Positions 32,357 to 42,109 of a stretch of DNA of 49,200 bases are shown here, one piece after another. The DNA lies in NCBI GenBank assembly GCA_034429475.1, contig DAOUGD010000087.1:1-49200 (forward strand), written 5' to 3'. Every line of letters starts with the position of its first letter. Within the stretch, counting starts at the first letter, position 1. The DNA comes from JAKQHY01 sp034429475. Lineage in GTDB: Bacteria > Chloroflexota > Anaerolineae > B4-G1 > SLSP01. The position numbers and the translations under genes were made by a program. The notes below the pieces were generated by a model. It was not told the origin of the DNA, searched no databases, and worked only from the letters and a program-made list of their open reading frames with translations.

Positions 32357-33976
32357 ATGAGTCTAGTTCGTCTGCACAACGTTTCCAAATCTTACGACGC
32401 CGCGCCGGTGCTGCGCGAGGTGTTTTTCCGCCTGGAAAAGGGCGAGCGCGTGGGGCTGATCGGCAAGAATGGGTCGGGGAAGACAACGATCCTCAAGCTG
32501 ATCCTGGGGCAGGAAGAGCCGACGGAAGGAACAGTTGAGGTAGATGACGGTGTCCGCATTGGCTACTTCTCGCAATTTTCGACCCTCGACGGCGCGCAGA
32601 GCGTCGAGGAGGTGCTGGACGCGCTGTTCGCCGACATCCACGCGCTGGAGGCGGCGCTGGGCGAGGTCGAGAACGCGCTGGGGACCGCGCCGAATGACGA
32701 CGCGATGGAGCGGCTGCTGCACCGGCAGGCGGAGCTGTTGGAGGAAATAGAACGGCGCGAGGGCTGGGATTATACCCACAAGATTGACGTAGTCTTGACC
32801 CGCCTGGGCTTTGCGGCGGCGCACCGCACCTGCCCCATCGAGCAGCTTTCCGGCGGCTGGCGGAACCGGGCCGCGCTGGCGAAGCTCCTGCTGGAAGCCC
32901 CCGACGTGCTGCTGCTCGACGAACCGACCAATTACCTCGACGTGACGGGCCTCGACTGGCTGGAAGAATGGCTGACCGGCTTCCCCGGCGCGCTGCTGCT
33001 CGTCTCCCACGATCGGCAGTTTTTGGATCGCGTGGTCAACCGCATCATCGAGATCGAAAATCATCACTTCCAGGAGTACGCCGGCAGTTACACGCAGTAT
33101 GTGCGCGAGAAGCCGCTGCGCCTCAAGTCACTGGAACGGCAATTTGAGCACGAAGAAGAGTTGCTGGCGTTTGAGGCCGAGGCCATCGCCGACCGGCGGG
33201 AAGCCCTCAAAAATCCCGATCAGGCATTGAAGAGAAAGCTGGCAAACATCAAGAAGCAAGTCGCGCCGCGCCCGGTGGATACGATCATCACCAACATCTA
33301 CCAACGCCTGCACGCCCCCAGCAACCTGCTCCGGGTGGAACGCCTCGCCAAAGCCTACGGCGACCAGACGCTCTTCCACGATCTGACCTTTGAAGTCCAC
33401 AGCGGCGACCGCATCGCCATCGTCGGGCCGAACGGCTGCGGCAAGACGACGCTGCTGCGCGTCCTGGCCGAGTCCGAGCCGCCGGACGCCGGCCGCGTGG
33501 CGTGGGCGTCTGGCGTTCGATACGTCTACTACAATCAGATATTCGCCGATCTGGACTTGAACGACACCGTCACGCACGCCGTCAACGTCGTCGGGCTGGC
33601 GTACCTCGCGCCGCGCAAGCACGTCAATCGCTTCCTCTCCCTGATGCAATTTTCCGAGATGGACTTGATGCAGCGCATCGGCACACTCTCCGGCGGGCAA
33701 CGGGCGCGGGTGGCGCTGGCGCAGGCATTGCTCTCCGGCGCGCCGCTCATCCTCCTGGACGAGCCGACGAATCACCTGGATATGACGACGGCGCAGGTCA
33801 TGGAGCGCGCGCTGGCCCACTTCCCCGGCGCGGTTATCGTCGTCAGCCATGATCGCTTCTTCATTGACAAGGTGGCGACGCGGATGTTGCTGTTTGCCGA
33901 CAAAGGGCAAGTGCGCGAAGTCTCCGGCAACTGGACGATCTGGCAGGCCAGCCAGCAACGTGGGCAGGATGCGTGA
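32357..33976 (+). CDS. ABC-F family ATPase
   Basis: A 539-residue protein with two ABC domains and no membrane part, of the ribosome-associated ABC-F type. Domain 1 has Walker A GKNGSGKTT, signature LSGGWRNRAALAKLLL and LLLDEPTNYLD. The linker (about 240-310) has the charged helical EFEHEEELLAFEAEAIADR-like region. Domain 2 has GPNGCGKTTLL, LSGGQRARVALAQALL and ILLDEPTNHLDM. It may be a housekeeping translation factor. Resistance function cannot be judged. Confidence 0.9.
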   Translation: MSLVRLHNVSKSYDAAPVLREVFFRLEKGERVGLIGKNGSGKTTILKLILGQEEPTEGTVEVDDGVRIGYFSQFSTLDGAQSVEEVLDALFADIHALEAALGEVENALGTAPNDDAMERLLHRQAELLEEIERREGWDYTHKIDVVLTRLGFAAAHRTCPIEQLSGGWRNRAALAKLLLEAPDVLLLDEPTNYLDVTGLDWLEEWLTGFPGALLLVSHDRQFLDRVVNRIIEIENHHFQEYAGSYTQYVREKPLRLKSLERQFEHEEELLAFEAEAIADRREALKNPDQALKRKLANIKKQVAPRPVDTIITNIYQRLHAPSNLLRVERLAKAYGDQTLFHDLTFEVHSGDRIAIVGPNGCGKTTLLRVLAESEPPDAGRVAWASGVRYVYYNQIFADLDLNDTVTHAVNVVGLAYLAPRKHVNRFLSLMQFSEMDLMQRIGTLSGGQRARVALAQALLSGAPLILLDEPTNHLDMTTAQVMERALAHFPGAVIVVSHDRFFIDKVATRMLLFADKGQVREVSGNWTIWQASQQRGQDA

Positions 33977-33985
33977 TTTTTTCTA

Positions 33986-34062
33986 TCAGCAGATTAAGCG
34001 GATTTAGCAGATTGCGGGCCGTAAACCAGCTAAAAATCTGCTTAATCTGCTAAATCTGCTGA
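33986..34062. repeat. Inverted repeat of CAGCAGATT units
   Basis: TCAGCAGATTAAGCGGATTT (33986 on) faces AATCTGCTAAATCTGCTGA ending at 34062, with 9-nt spaced units. Same family as 19049-19122. Confidence 0.75.
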
Positions 34063-34075
34063 CAAAAAAGGCGGT

Positions 34076-34124
34076 TATAGCGAGTGACCGCTATACTATA
34101 CAAAAATCCAAGTTTGTCTATAAT
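34076..34124 (+). promoter_or_regulatory. Promoter region of the Yip1 gene with a small inverted repeat
   Basis: A -10 TATAAT is at 34119-34124. The -35 region is weak. Upstream, TATAGCG (34076-34082) and CGCTATA (34089-34095) form a perfect inverted repeat where a regulator could bind. Confidence 0.45.
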
Positions 34125-34170
34125 GAAACATGTATCTTATTCACTTCATAGCTTGTAAAGGAGAGTCACC

Positions 34171-34710
34171 ATGTTAGAGCGAATCATTGGCGTTTTGAAA
34201 CTGGACACAAAGGTATTTGCCGAGATCGAGCACGATCAGACGGCCACGACCCAGGCGGCAATGGTGGTTGGCATCGTTGCGCTGTTGAGCGCGCTGGGCG
34301 GCGGCATCAACGCGGCCCTGAACGAGGGCAGTTTCCTGTTCAGCTTCATCTTCGCCCTGGTTTGGGCGTTCATTTCCTGGGCCATCTGGTCGGCGGTAAC
34401 GTTCTTCGTCGGCACGAAGTTCTTTGGCGGCGAGGCGGACATGGGCGAGATGCTGCGGGTGATGGGGTTCGCACAGGTGCCGTTAGTGTTGCAAATTATC
34501 CCCTGCATCGGCCCGATTGTTGGCGGTATCTGGTCGCTGGCTGCCGGTTTCATCGCCGTCCGCGAGGGATTGGATTTCGACACTGGTAAGGCCATCGGCA
34601 CGGTCATCATCGGCTGGATCATTGTCTGGATCCTCTATATGATTCTGGGTACGGTGCTTGGCGTTGGCGCAGTCGGTTTGGGCGCGCTCACCGGGGCGTT
34701 CAGCGGCTAG
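34171..34710 (+). CDS. Yip1-family membrane protein
   Basis: A 179-residue integral membrane protein with about five hydrophobic segments. N-terminal LERIIGVLKLDTKVFAEIEHD and the GGEADMGEMLRVMGFAQVPL loop are of the Yip1 type seen in bacterial stand-alone members. Role unknown. GGAGAG precedes the ATG and a strong terminator follows, so it is a single-gene unit. Confidence 0.7.
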   Translation: MLERIIGVLKLDTKVFAEIEHDQTATTQAAMVVGIVALLSALGGGINAALNEGSFLFSFIFALVWAFISWAIWSAVTFFVGTKFFGGEADMGEMLRVMGFAQVPLVLQIIPCIGPIVGGIWSLAAGFIAVREGLDFDTGKAIGTVIIGWIIVWILYMILGTVLGVGAVGLGALTGAFSG

Positions 34711-34730
34711 AGAATATATCACTTGTCCCC

Positions 34731-34767
34731 AAAGACCGGCGCTTCTTTAGAAGCGCCGGTCTTTTTA
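34731..34767 (+). terminator. Terminator after the Yip1 gene
   Basis: Perfect 16-bp stem AAAGACCGGCGCTTCT (34731-34746) with its complement (34749-34764), then TTTT. Confidence 0.92.
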
Positions 34768-34770
34768 ATG

Positions 34771-34845
34771 CGGCTAAAGCCGTAGAGAAAGGTACGCTTT
34801 TTCGTTTGCGGGCTACGCCCCCAAACGAAAAAAAACACCCCCAAA
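34771..34845 (-). repeat. Fragment of the structured repeat, reverse orientation
   Basis: CGGC-TAAA-GCCG followed by TTTTTCGTTTG-c-GGGC, tac, GCCC-c-CAAACGAAAAA: the two inner hairpins of the MITE-like family in reverse order, without the TCTATCCGAAAA ends. Confidence 0.6.
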
Positions 34846-34880
34846 TTTCTTTTTCTGCGTCGGGGCCAACAAACTTTTTG

Positions 34881-34889
34881 TGGTATAAT
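34881..34889 (+). promoter_or_regulatory. Extended -10 promoter of sufCBD
   Basis: TGG-TATAAT (34881-34889) matches the extended -10 form. No good -35 is seen. The untranslated leader would be about 43 nt. Confidence 0.6.
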
Positions 34890-34938
34890 TTAGAAGATAA
34901 TTCTCGATAAAAATAGCACGCAGTGAAGGAGCCAATGG

Positions 34939-35739
34939 ATGGAATCCAACATCCTGGAAATTGATAACCTGCACGTCACCGTAGAGGGCAAGGAAATCTT
35001 AAAAGGCGTCAACCTGACGATCAAGCCGGGTGAAGTTCATGCGTTGATGGGGCCGAACGGCTCCGGGAAAAGCACCCTGTCTTATGCCTTGATGGGCCAC
35101 CCCAGCTACACCATCACGCAGGGGGACGTGCGCGTGCAGGGCGAAAGCATTCTGAGTCTGGCGCCGGACGAGCGCGCGCGGCGCGGCCTGTTCCTGGCGA
35201 TGCAATATCCCGTGGCCGTGCCCGGCGTGACGTTGTATTCGTTCCTCCACGCGGCCACCAGCGCCATCCGGGGCTATCAACCGCGCGAGGGCCAGCGGGG
35301 GCGGCTCAACGCACACCTCATCCCCATGCGCGAGTTCCGCAAGGAGCTGAACGAGAAGCTGGACATGCTGAAAATGGACCCGGCCTTCCTCACCCGCTAC
35401 CTGAACGAAGGCTTCTCCGGCGGCGAGAAGAAGCGCGCGGAAGTGCTGCAAATGGCGCTGCTCAAGCCCCGCTTCACCGTCCTGGACGAGTTGGATTCCG
35501 GCCTGGACATTGACGCGCTGCGCGTCGTCTCCGAAAACGTGACCCGGCTCCAGCAAGAGCTGACGATGGGCATTTTGGTTATCACCCATTACCAGCGCAT
35601 CCTCAACTACATCTACCCGCACTTCGTCCACATCTTCTACGAAGGCCGCATCGTCAAATCCGGCGACGCGAAGTTGGTGGATGTGCTGGAAGAGAAGGGG
35701 TACGATTGGGTGAAAGAGGAAGTAGGAAGTAGGAAGTAG
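34939..35739 (+). CDS. sufC: Fe-S assembly ATPase SufC
   Basis: A 266-residue ABC-type ATPase of the SufBCD scaffold. Walker A is GPNGSGKSTLSYALMG, signature FSGGEKKRAEVLQMALL and Walker B FTVLDELDSGLDIDAL, with LVITHYQRIL. These SufC-specific variants (Asp-Glu-Leu-Asp-Ser-Gly) are clear. GAAGGAG is about 11 nt upstream of the ATG at 34939. The last codons (EVGSRK and stop) are made by the GTAGGAA heptad array that follows. Confidence 0.96.
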   Translation: MESNILEIDNLHVTVEGKEILKGVNLTIKPGEVHALMGPNGSGKSTLSYALMGHPSYTITQGDVRVQGESILSLAPDERARRGLFLAMQYPVAVPGVTLYSFLHAATSAIRGYQPREGQRGRLNAHLIPMREFRKELNEKLDMLKMDPAFLTRYLNEGFSGGEKKRAEVLQMALLKPRFTVLDELDSGLDIDALRVVSENVTRLQQELTMGILVITHYQRILNYIYPHFVHIFYEGRIVKSGDAKLVDVLEEKGYDWVKEEVGSRK

Positions 35740-35823
35740 GAAGTATGGAGTAGGAAGTTGGAGTAAGGAGCAAAAAACGCTCGGAGTTTCTTCTTACTCC
35801 ATACTCCTTACTTCCTACTCCTC
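35716..35823. repeat. GTAGGAA heptad inverted array between sufC and sufB
   Basis: The left arm is three or more copies of GTAGGAA with variants (35719-35765). The right arm is TACTCCTTACTTCCTACTCC-like (35795-35823). The loop is about 30 nt. The sufC stop TAG lies inside the left arm, and the AGGAG site of sufB follows the right arm directly. Confidence 0.85.
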
Positions 35824-35835
35824 ACAGGAGCGAAA

Positions 35836-37245
<1,410 letters not shown>

Positions 37246-37246
37246 G

Positions 37247-38626
37247 ATGACCGGCCCGTTATTCTCGACCGAACCGATGCAATTGCTCCCGGCCACGGCG
37301 GACACGCCGACTGTGCTTTCCGACCTCTACGGCGAGCCAGGCTGGATGCGCGAGGCCCGTCAGGAAGCGTGGGCGCGCTACGCGGCGCTGCCCATGCCGC
37401 TTTCCACCGAGGAAGCGTGGCGGCGCACGCCCATCGCGCGCTACCCGTGGGATTCGCTGAGCGTCGGCGTCTCGCCGATACACCTCTCTGGACTGAACGA
37501 ACTGCCCATCTGCTGGCACGCCAACCTCGCGCCGGAGGATCAGGTCTCCGGCACGCTGGTGCATTGCAACGGCGCCCGCTCCTACCACGCCATGCGGCGC
37601 GACGACCAGGTGCATGGCGTCGTCTTCGACGGTCTGCACGAGGCGCTGGACACTTACGACGAGATCATCCGGCGCTACTGGATGCGCGCCAGCGCGTCCC
37701 GCCCGGAGTACGACAAATTCACGGCCCTGCATGCCGCCCTCTGGCGCGGCGGGACGTTTCTCTACGTCCCGGCGGGCGTGCGGGTACAGCGGCCCTTGCA
37801 ATCGCTTGTCTCCTACGATAGCACGGCGGGGAGCAGCCTGCATCACACGCTGGTGATTGCGGAAGCCGGCAGCCACGTCACCCTGATTCAAGATCGCGTC
37901 TCGCAGGAGACGCAGCCGGCGATCAACGTCGAAGTCGTCGAAATCTACGCCGAAAAGGGCGCGTGGGTGCGGTACATTAGCCTGCATCACTGGGGCAACC
38001 AGCGCCATTCCGTCACGGTGCAAGACGCGCAGCTTTGTGAAAACGCCAACCTGGTGTGGGTCAACGGGGCGCTCGGCAGCCGGATGACCAAAGACTTCTT
38101 GCGCACCACCCTGGCCGAATCCGGCGCGCGCGCGCAGATGCAGGGCTTCACCTTTGCCGCCGACTCGCAGCACATTGACCAGAGCACCTACCAGCATCAC
38201 CAGGCTCCGAACACCTACAGCGATCTGTTGTTCCGCAACGTGCTGCGGGATGCGGCCACCACGGTCTTCTACGGGATGGTCCGCGCCGAGCCGGAGGCGG
38301 TAGATATGGAAGGCTATCAGGCCAACCACAACCTGCTGCTGGGCGACGAGGGAACGTCAAAAGCGCGCGCCCACGCCATCCCCGGCCTGGAAATCAAATG
38401 CAACGCCGTCCGCTGTAGCCACGGCGCCACCCTCGCGCGGCTCGACGACGAACAGCTCTTCTACCTGCAAGCGCGGGGCCTGCCCAAGGCGGAAGCGGCG
38501 CGGCTGATCGTCCAGGGCGCCATCCACCCCATCATCGAGCGTGTCCCCCTGGCGCACCTGCGCGAGCGGCTGGACGACGAAATCACCGAGCGTTTCTGGA
38601 CGAGGTACGCGCTCCCAGAAGGCTAA
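37247..38626 (+). CDS. sufD: Fe-S assembly protein SufD
   Basis: A 459-residue SufB/SufD family protein. FTALHAALWRGGTFLYVPAG, YHQHHQAPNT-like YQHHQAPNTYSDLLFRNVL, HGATLARLDDEQLFYLQARG and LPKAEAARLIVQGA are family motifs. The start ATG at 37247 is 1 nt past the sufB stop. The in-frame start at 37214 is inside sufB. No SufE/SufU or SufS follows within the operon. Confidence 0.93.
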   Translation: MTGPLFSTEPMQLLPATADTPTVLSDLYGEPGWMREARQEAWARYAALPMPLSTEEAWRRTPIARYPWDSLSVGVSPIHLSGLNELPICWHANLAPEDQVSGTLVHCNGARSYHAMRRDDQVHGVVFDGLHEALDTYDEIIRRYWMRASASRPEYDKFTALHAALWRGGTFLYVPAGVRVQRPLQSLVSYDSTAGSSLHHTLVIAEAGSHVTLIQDRVSQETQPAINVEVVEIYAEKGAWVRYISLHHWGNQRHSVTVQDAQLCENANLVWVNGALGSRMTKDFLRTTLAESGARAQMQGFTFAADSQHIDQSTYQHHQAPNTYSDLLFRNVLRDAATTVFYGMVRAEPEAVDMEGYQANHNLLLGDEGTSKARAHAIPGLEIKCNAVRCSHGATLARLDDEQLFYLQARGLPKAEAARLIVQGAIHPIIERVPLAHLRERLDDEITERFWTRYALPEG

Positions 38627-38658
38627 TGGCTTAAATTAAAAGCCGGTTCAGCGCCACT

Positions 38659-39300
38659 TCATGAGCCAGACCTGGACTCTAGCCCGCGTCGGAGAACTTC
38701 AATCACTTGATCGAAAACCTCACCCACTTCGGGCAGCGCGACCCAATCATGTCCGCGCGCGCAGAATTTTGATTGTAGAAATGGCCCCAGTTCGCTGATA
38801 AGTCCCTGCACCATGAAACTGACAACGGCGGGGTCTAGCCGGGGGTCAAGACACCCCGCCGATTGCGCCTGCGCCACCAGCGCCTGGAAATGAGCCTGGC
38901 GTACTTGCTTCATTCTTTCCAGGATTGCATCGCGGAACGGCAACGGAGAGGCGTAGGCCCTTTGCGCCAGTTTGGCATGAACGGGATATTTTTGGGACGC
39001 CTGTACGGTCGCGGACATTTGCCAGCGTAACATCTCAAAGAAATCGGCCTCGGGATTGGGCGGCGCGGTCTGTTGGATGAATTGGAGCATTTCTTGATTG
39101 GCGACCTCCAACAGATACATGAACAAATCCTGCTTGTTTTCAAAATACTGATAGACACTCCCCTTAGCAATACCCGCCTTTTCGACAATTTTTGAGACAG
39201 ACGCCGTGTTGTAGTCGTGGTTGGCAAATTCATCCAGCGCAATGTCGGTGAGAGCCTGGCGTTTTTCTTCAGGAAGATTCAGGAACGTTTGTTTTGGCAT
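38659..39300 (-). CDS. TetR-family transcriptional repressor
   Basis: A 213-residue regulator. The N-terminal helix-turn-helix (about 12-58) has ALTDIALDEFANHDYNTASV, KIVEKAGIAKGSVYQYFENK and DLFMYLLEV, typical TetR. The remaining helices form a ligand-binding and dimer part with no recognisable ligand. It lies 32 bp downstream of the membrane-protein gene on the same strand, so the two are probably one operon controlled by the double operator at 39866-39895. Confidence 0.92.
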   Translation of the reverse strand: MPKQTFLNLPEEKRQALTDIALDEFANHDYNTASVSKIVEKAGIAKGSVYQYFENKQDLFMYLLEVANQEMLQFIQQTAPPNPEADFFEMLRWQMSATVQASQKYPVHAKLAQRAYASPLPFRDAILERMKQVRQAHFQALVAQAQSAGCLDPRLDPAVVSFMVQGLISELGPFLQSKFCARGHDWVALPEVGEVFDQVIEVLRRGLESRSGS

Positions 39301-39332
39301 ACCGTTACCCCCTTCGCCCCCACCGCAGGCAG

Positions 39333-39845
39333 CTATAGCGCCGCATCGCTGTGCTTCCTGCTATTGACGCATTTTACGCCAAAGTAGATGGCGACATCGC
39401 AAACAAGCAGCCCGACCGCGGCGGGGATCAGGATCGCCCATCCCGCCTGCCCGCCCTCGAATACACCCCACGCGACCTTGCCGAACGCAGCAAGGGTAAT
39501 GATCGCCAGCCCCCACCACCACGAACGTTTCCAGAAAGCAATCGCGATGAAAACGAAAAACGCAGGTACGGTAAGCCAGAGCAGAATCTTTGCCGCGGTC
39601 AGCGGGCCGAGGATGTATTCCCTCTCAACTTCCAGAAATTGCGCGACCATTGGATCGACCGTTGTGGGGGCAGGAAACCAGAACATGCTGGTCGCCAGCG
39701 CGATAACGGTCACAAGCATCCCCTTCCAACTGCGTTTGTAGGCGAAATAAATATAGGGAAGGATAAACAGCGGACGGATGTACCAACTCAAAACATTGTG
39801 ATGGCGCGCCCATGCCCACGCGAGAAAATCGTTAAGGAATTCCAT
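39333..39845 (-). CDS. Membrane protein of unknown function, TetR partner
   Basis: A 170-residue protein with about five hydrophobic segments (roughly 20-36, 42-58, 85-103, 108-124 and 132-152). It has many Trp and aromatic residues and no motif I recognise. AGGAGG lies 5 nt before the ATG. The gene directly follows a double TetR operator and precedes the TetR gene, so the repressor probably controls it. A role in transport or lipid chemistry cannot be told from sequence. Confidence 0.75.
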   Translation of the reverse strand: MEFLNDFLAWAWARHHNVLSWYIRPLFILPYIYFAYKRSWKGMLVTVIALATSMFWFPAPTTVDPMVAQFLEVEREYILGPLTAAKILLWLTVPAFFVFIAIAFWKRSWWWGLAIITLAAFGKVAWGVFEGGQAGWAILIPAAVGLLVCDVAIYFGVKCVNSRKHSDAAL

Positions 39846-39865
39846 TTTTGCCTCCTGAGATAATA

Positions 39866-39895
39866 TGACCGATCAGTCACGTGACTACCTAGTCA
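39866..39895 (-). promoter_or_regulatory. Double TetR-type operator
   Basis: Two 14-bp palindromic sites, TGACCGATCAGTCA (39866-39879) and TGACTACCTAGTCA (39882-39895), are separated by CG. Both fit TGAC-N6-GTCA. Their joint forms the perfect palindrome AGTCACGTGACT. They lie 21-50 bp before the membrane-protein start. Confidence 0.85.
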
Positions 39896-39967
39896 TATTG
39901 TAAGCAAGTCCGCGAAACTGTCAAGCCGCGAGTGTTGGGCGCATCCATCCCATCCTGTCTTTCACGC

Positions 39968-39995
39968 TTGACACTCCTCCCATCCACGTTATAAT
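39968..39995 (+). promoter_or_regulatory. Promoter of rpmG
   Basis: -35 TTGACA (39968-39973), 16-nt spacer, -10 TATAAT (39990-39995): both consensus boxes, 45 nt before the start codon. Confidence 0.9.
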
Positions 39996-40039
39996 GACGC
40001 CACTTTAGGGTATAAAAGTTTGGGGCAGGAGGCAGAACT

Positions 40040-40207
40040 ATGGCGAGCAAGAAGAAAGGGAATCGGATTCTCATCAAAATGAAGAGCACCGAGAGTGGGC
40101 ACATGTACTACACCCAGAAAAATCGGCGCAATGACACGCAGCGGTTGGAGCTGCGCCGCTACGATCCCTTCGTGCGCAAGCACGTCGTTTACCGGGAAAC
40201 GAAGTAA
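40040..40207 (+). CDS. rpmG: 50S ribosomal protein L33
   Basis: A 55-residue basic protein: MASKKKGNRILIKMKSTESG, then HMYYTQKNRRNDTQRLELRR and YDPFVRKHVVYRETK. These are L33 motifs (YYTxKNRRN, LxLxKYDPxxRKHVxYxE). The zinc-binding cysteine pairs are missing, so it is the Zn-independent (C-minus) form. GGAGG lies about 8 nt before the ATG. It is a single-gene unit with a consensus promoter and a strong terminator. Confidence 0.95.
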   Translation: MASKKKGNRILIKMKSTESGHMYYTQKNRRNDTQRLELRRYDPFVRKHVVYRETK

Positions 40208-40224
40208 TCCGGCTGATAGTACAA

Positions 40225-40266
40225 AAAACAACTCCGAGAGCGAACCTCTCGGAGTTGTTTTTTATT
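40225..40266 (+). terminator. Terminator of rpmG, probably bidirectional
   Basis: Sixteen-bp stem AAAACAACTCCGAGAG (40225-40240) and its complement (40246-40261), CGAAC loop, T-rich on the right. On the minus strand TTTTTTGT follows, so it can also end leftward transcripts of the nitroreductase-like gene. Confidence 0.92.
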
Positions 40267-40300
40267 TTTCGATGGCAGACATAGTCCACCATCAAAAAAG

Positions 40301-41152
40301 TCAGGCAAACACCAACTTCGCCAGCGGTTGCAAGGTGTCTGGATAGTCGGGAATGTCCAGCTCTGACCCGTTGAGCAGCGTCCACGAGGCTATCTGCAAG
40401 GAGGCGTCCAACGCCATGCTGATATTGCTCATGCAGACGCCGCCGTCGAAAAAGCGGTACTCCTGCACGCCAATCCCCGCCCCGTAAGCAAGATTCTGGC
40501 GGCGCACAAAAAGATACAGCGCTCCATCATACCAGAGGAAACGCCAGGGCTGCGCGTTGTTGGCCGAAGGGGCGTTACGCGCTGCCTCAATGAGGCGCGC
40601 CAAATGCGCTGGCGGGGTCGAAGGGCTGTGGAACGAGCCATTGAAGAACAGGCTCTTGGCCGCCAGCTTGGCCGTCGCGCCGACCTTGCGCCGCATCACC
40701 GCGTTGATCATCCGCCCGCCCGCGTCCTCGGCGGGCGCGCCAAAAAGCAAGAACGCGCCGATGCGCGTCTCCGCCGGCAACCGAAATCGCACCCGCACGT
40801 TGTGCTCCTGCCCCAGGCTGCCGATGAAACAGGTCCCAATTCCCAATTGCGTCATTTCTACCGCCATTTGCTCCATCCGAAAACCCATATCCACCAAAGG
40901 ATGATGGTCTCCAACGATAGAGCCGACCAGATAATGCGGCGGGGTGAGGACTTGCCCGTATCCGCCCATCGCAAAGATCAAGTCTTCCCCGGCAAACACG
41001 TCACGGCGCATCACCCGGAAGCGGTTGCCCGGCACGAGCGGCCTAGCGTGGTTCACAATTTCGTCTATCTGCGCCAACAGTTGTTTATTGAGCGGCGTCG
41101 GCGCATACCGGCGCACCGACCGCCGCGCCAGGATCGCTTGGTATAAGTCCAT
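40301..41152 (-). CDS. Nitroreductase-fold protein (TM-nitroreductase-like)
   Basis: A 283-residue flavin-fold protein. The N-terminus DLYQAILARRSVRRYAPTPL is the nitroreductase signature, and LARLIEAARNAPSANNAQPW later in the chain is a second FMN-binding type segment. The order (RRSVR half, then the SANNAQPW segment) fits the putative TM nitroreductase family, with ELGIGTCFIGSL-like TQLGIGTCFIGSL. Substrate unknown. ATG at 41152, with GGAGG 5 nt upstream. Confidence 0.75.
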   Translation of the reverse strand: MDLYQAILARRSVRRYAPTPLNKQLLAQIDEIVNHARPLVPGNRFRVMRRDVFAGEDLIFAMGGYGQVLTPPHYLVGSIVGDHHPLVDMGFRMEQMAVEMTQLGIGTCFIGSLGQEHNVRVRFRLPAETRIGAFLLFGAPAEDAGGRMINAVMRRKVGATAKLAAKSLFFNGSFHSPSTPPAHLARLIEAARNAPSANNAQPWRFLWYDGALYLFVRRQNLAYGAGIGVQEYRFFDGGVCMSNISMALDASLQIASWTLLNGSELDIPDYPDTLQPLAKLVFA

Positions 41153-41172
41153 AGAGTCCTCCGAAAAATAGG

Positions 41173-41268
41173 AATGGGTAATGAGTAATGGGTAATGAGT
41201 AATGGGCAGTGAGTTGCAACATCTTCACTCATTTCTCATTTCTCTTTACTCATTTCTCTATTACTCAG
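41173..41268. repeat. GTAATGG heptad inverted array
   Basis: The left arm repeats GTAATGG/GTAATGA units (41176-41205). The right arm repeats ACTCATTTCTC-like units to ATTACTCAG (41226-41268). The hydrolase stop codon (41261-41263) lies inside the right arm. Confidence 0.8.
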
Positions 41269-42109
41269 CTAAGAAGGGCTGTATCACCGCCAGGCACTCT
41301 TGCGGATTCTCCAGCATCAGATAATGCCCGCAACGATCAATCCAGTGCAGGCGATGGTTGCGTACTCGCGCGGCAACCCATGGCCCTTGCTGTGGCGACA
41401 CCAACCGATCCTGCCGCCCGAAAACGGTCAACACCGGGCAATGGACGTCGGCCAGATGGGGCAGCAGTTCCATCGTCAACACCGCCGCCAGGCCACGTTC
41501 AAAAGCGATTTCCATTCCCGGCTGAATGGCGTAGCGCAGATTGGTCTCAATGTACCCCTCCGGGCGCGGCCAGTTGTGGAAGATGCCCGCCGTCAACAAC
41601 CACGCACCCCATCGCCGCCGCGCCAACCGCCGCGCAATGCGGAACCCGGCTGTGAGCAGGAAACCGGCGCGACGCATCAGCCACACCCCGCCGCGCAAGA
41701 AGGGCGAGCGCAGATGGGCGATGCCGGCCAGGTTCACCACCCGCGTCACGCGCGCCAGAGCCAGCTTTGCGGCGAGGGTCAGCGCGATCATCCCGCCCAT
41801 TGAATGGCCGCACAGCGCAAATTGCGTCGCTCCCACGTCGTCGGCGACGGCGAGGACGCGCCGGGCCTGCGCCGCGATGCTGTAGTCGCCATCGGCGGAT
41901 TTGTCGCTGTCGCCGTGGCCCAACAAATCTGGCAGGATACAGAAGTGCGTTTCCGCCAGCGTGGGGAGCAGCAAGCGCCAGTCCCCCATCGCGCCCATCC
42001 AGCCATGCACCAAGAGCAAAGGGGGAGCCGCCGGGGAGCCGCAAGTGGCGTAGACCAGCCGCTCCGCCCCCAACGGCAACGTGTGCAGGGTTAATGGCGT
42101 CGCTGCCAT
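41261..42109 (-). CDS. Alpha/beta hydrolase
   Basis: A 282-residue hydrolase. Oxyanion motif LLVHGWMGAMGDW, nucleophile elbow ALCGHSMGGMIAL, acid in LTVFGRQDRLV and base in WIDRCGHYLMLENP give a full Ser-Asp-His triad. Substrate unknown. The ATG at 42109 overlaps the znuB-like gene by 19 bp, so it is the last gene of that operon. The longer frame to 42859 is a shadow of the permease gene. Confidence 0.88.
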   Translation of the reverse strand: MAATPLTLHTLPLGAERLVYATCGSPAAPPLLLVHGWMGAMGDWRLLLPTLAETHFCILPDLLGHGDSDKSADGDYSIAAQARRVLAVADDVGATQFALCGHSMGGMIALTLAAKLALARVTRVVNLAGIAHLRSPFLRGGVWLMRRAGFLLTAGFRIARRLARRRWGAWLLTAGIFHNWPRPEGYIETNLRYAIQPGMEIAFERGLAAVLTMELLPHLADVHCPVLTVFGRQDRLVSPQQGPWVAARVRNHRLHWIDRCGHYLMLENPQECLAVIQPFLAE

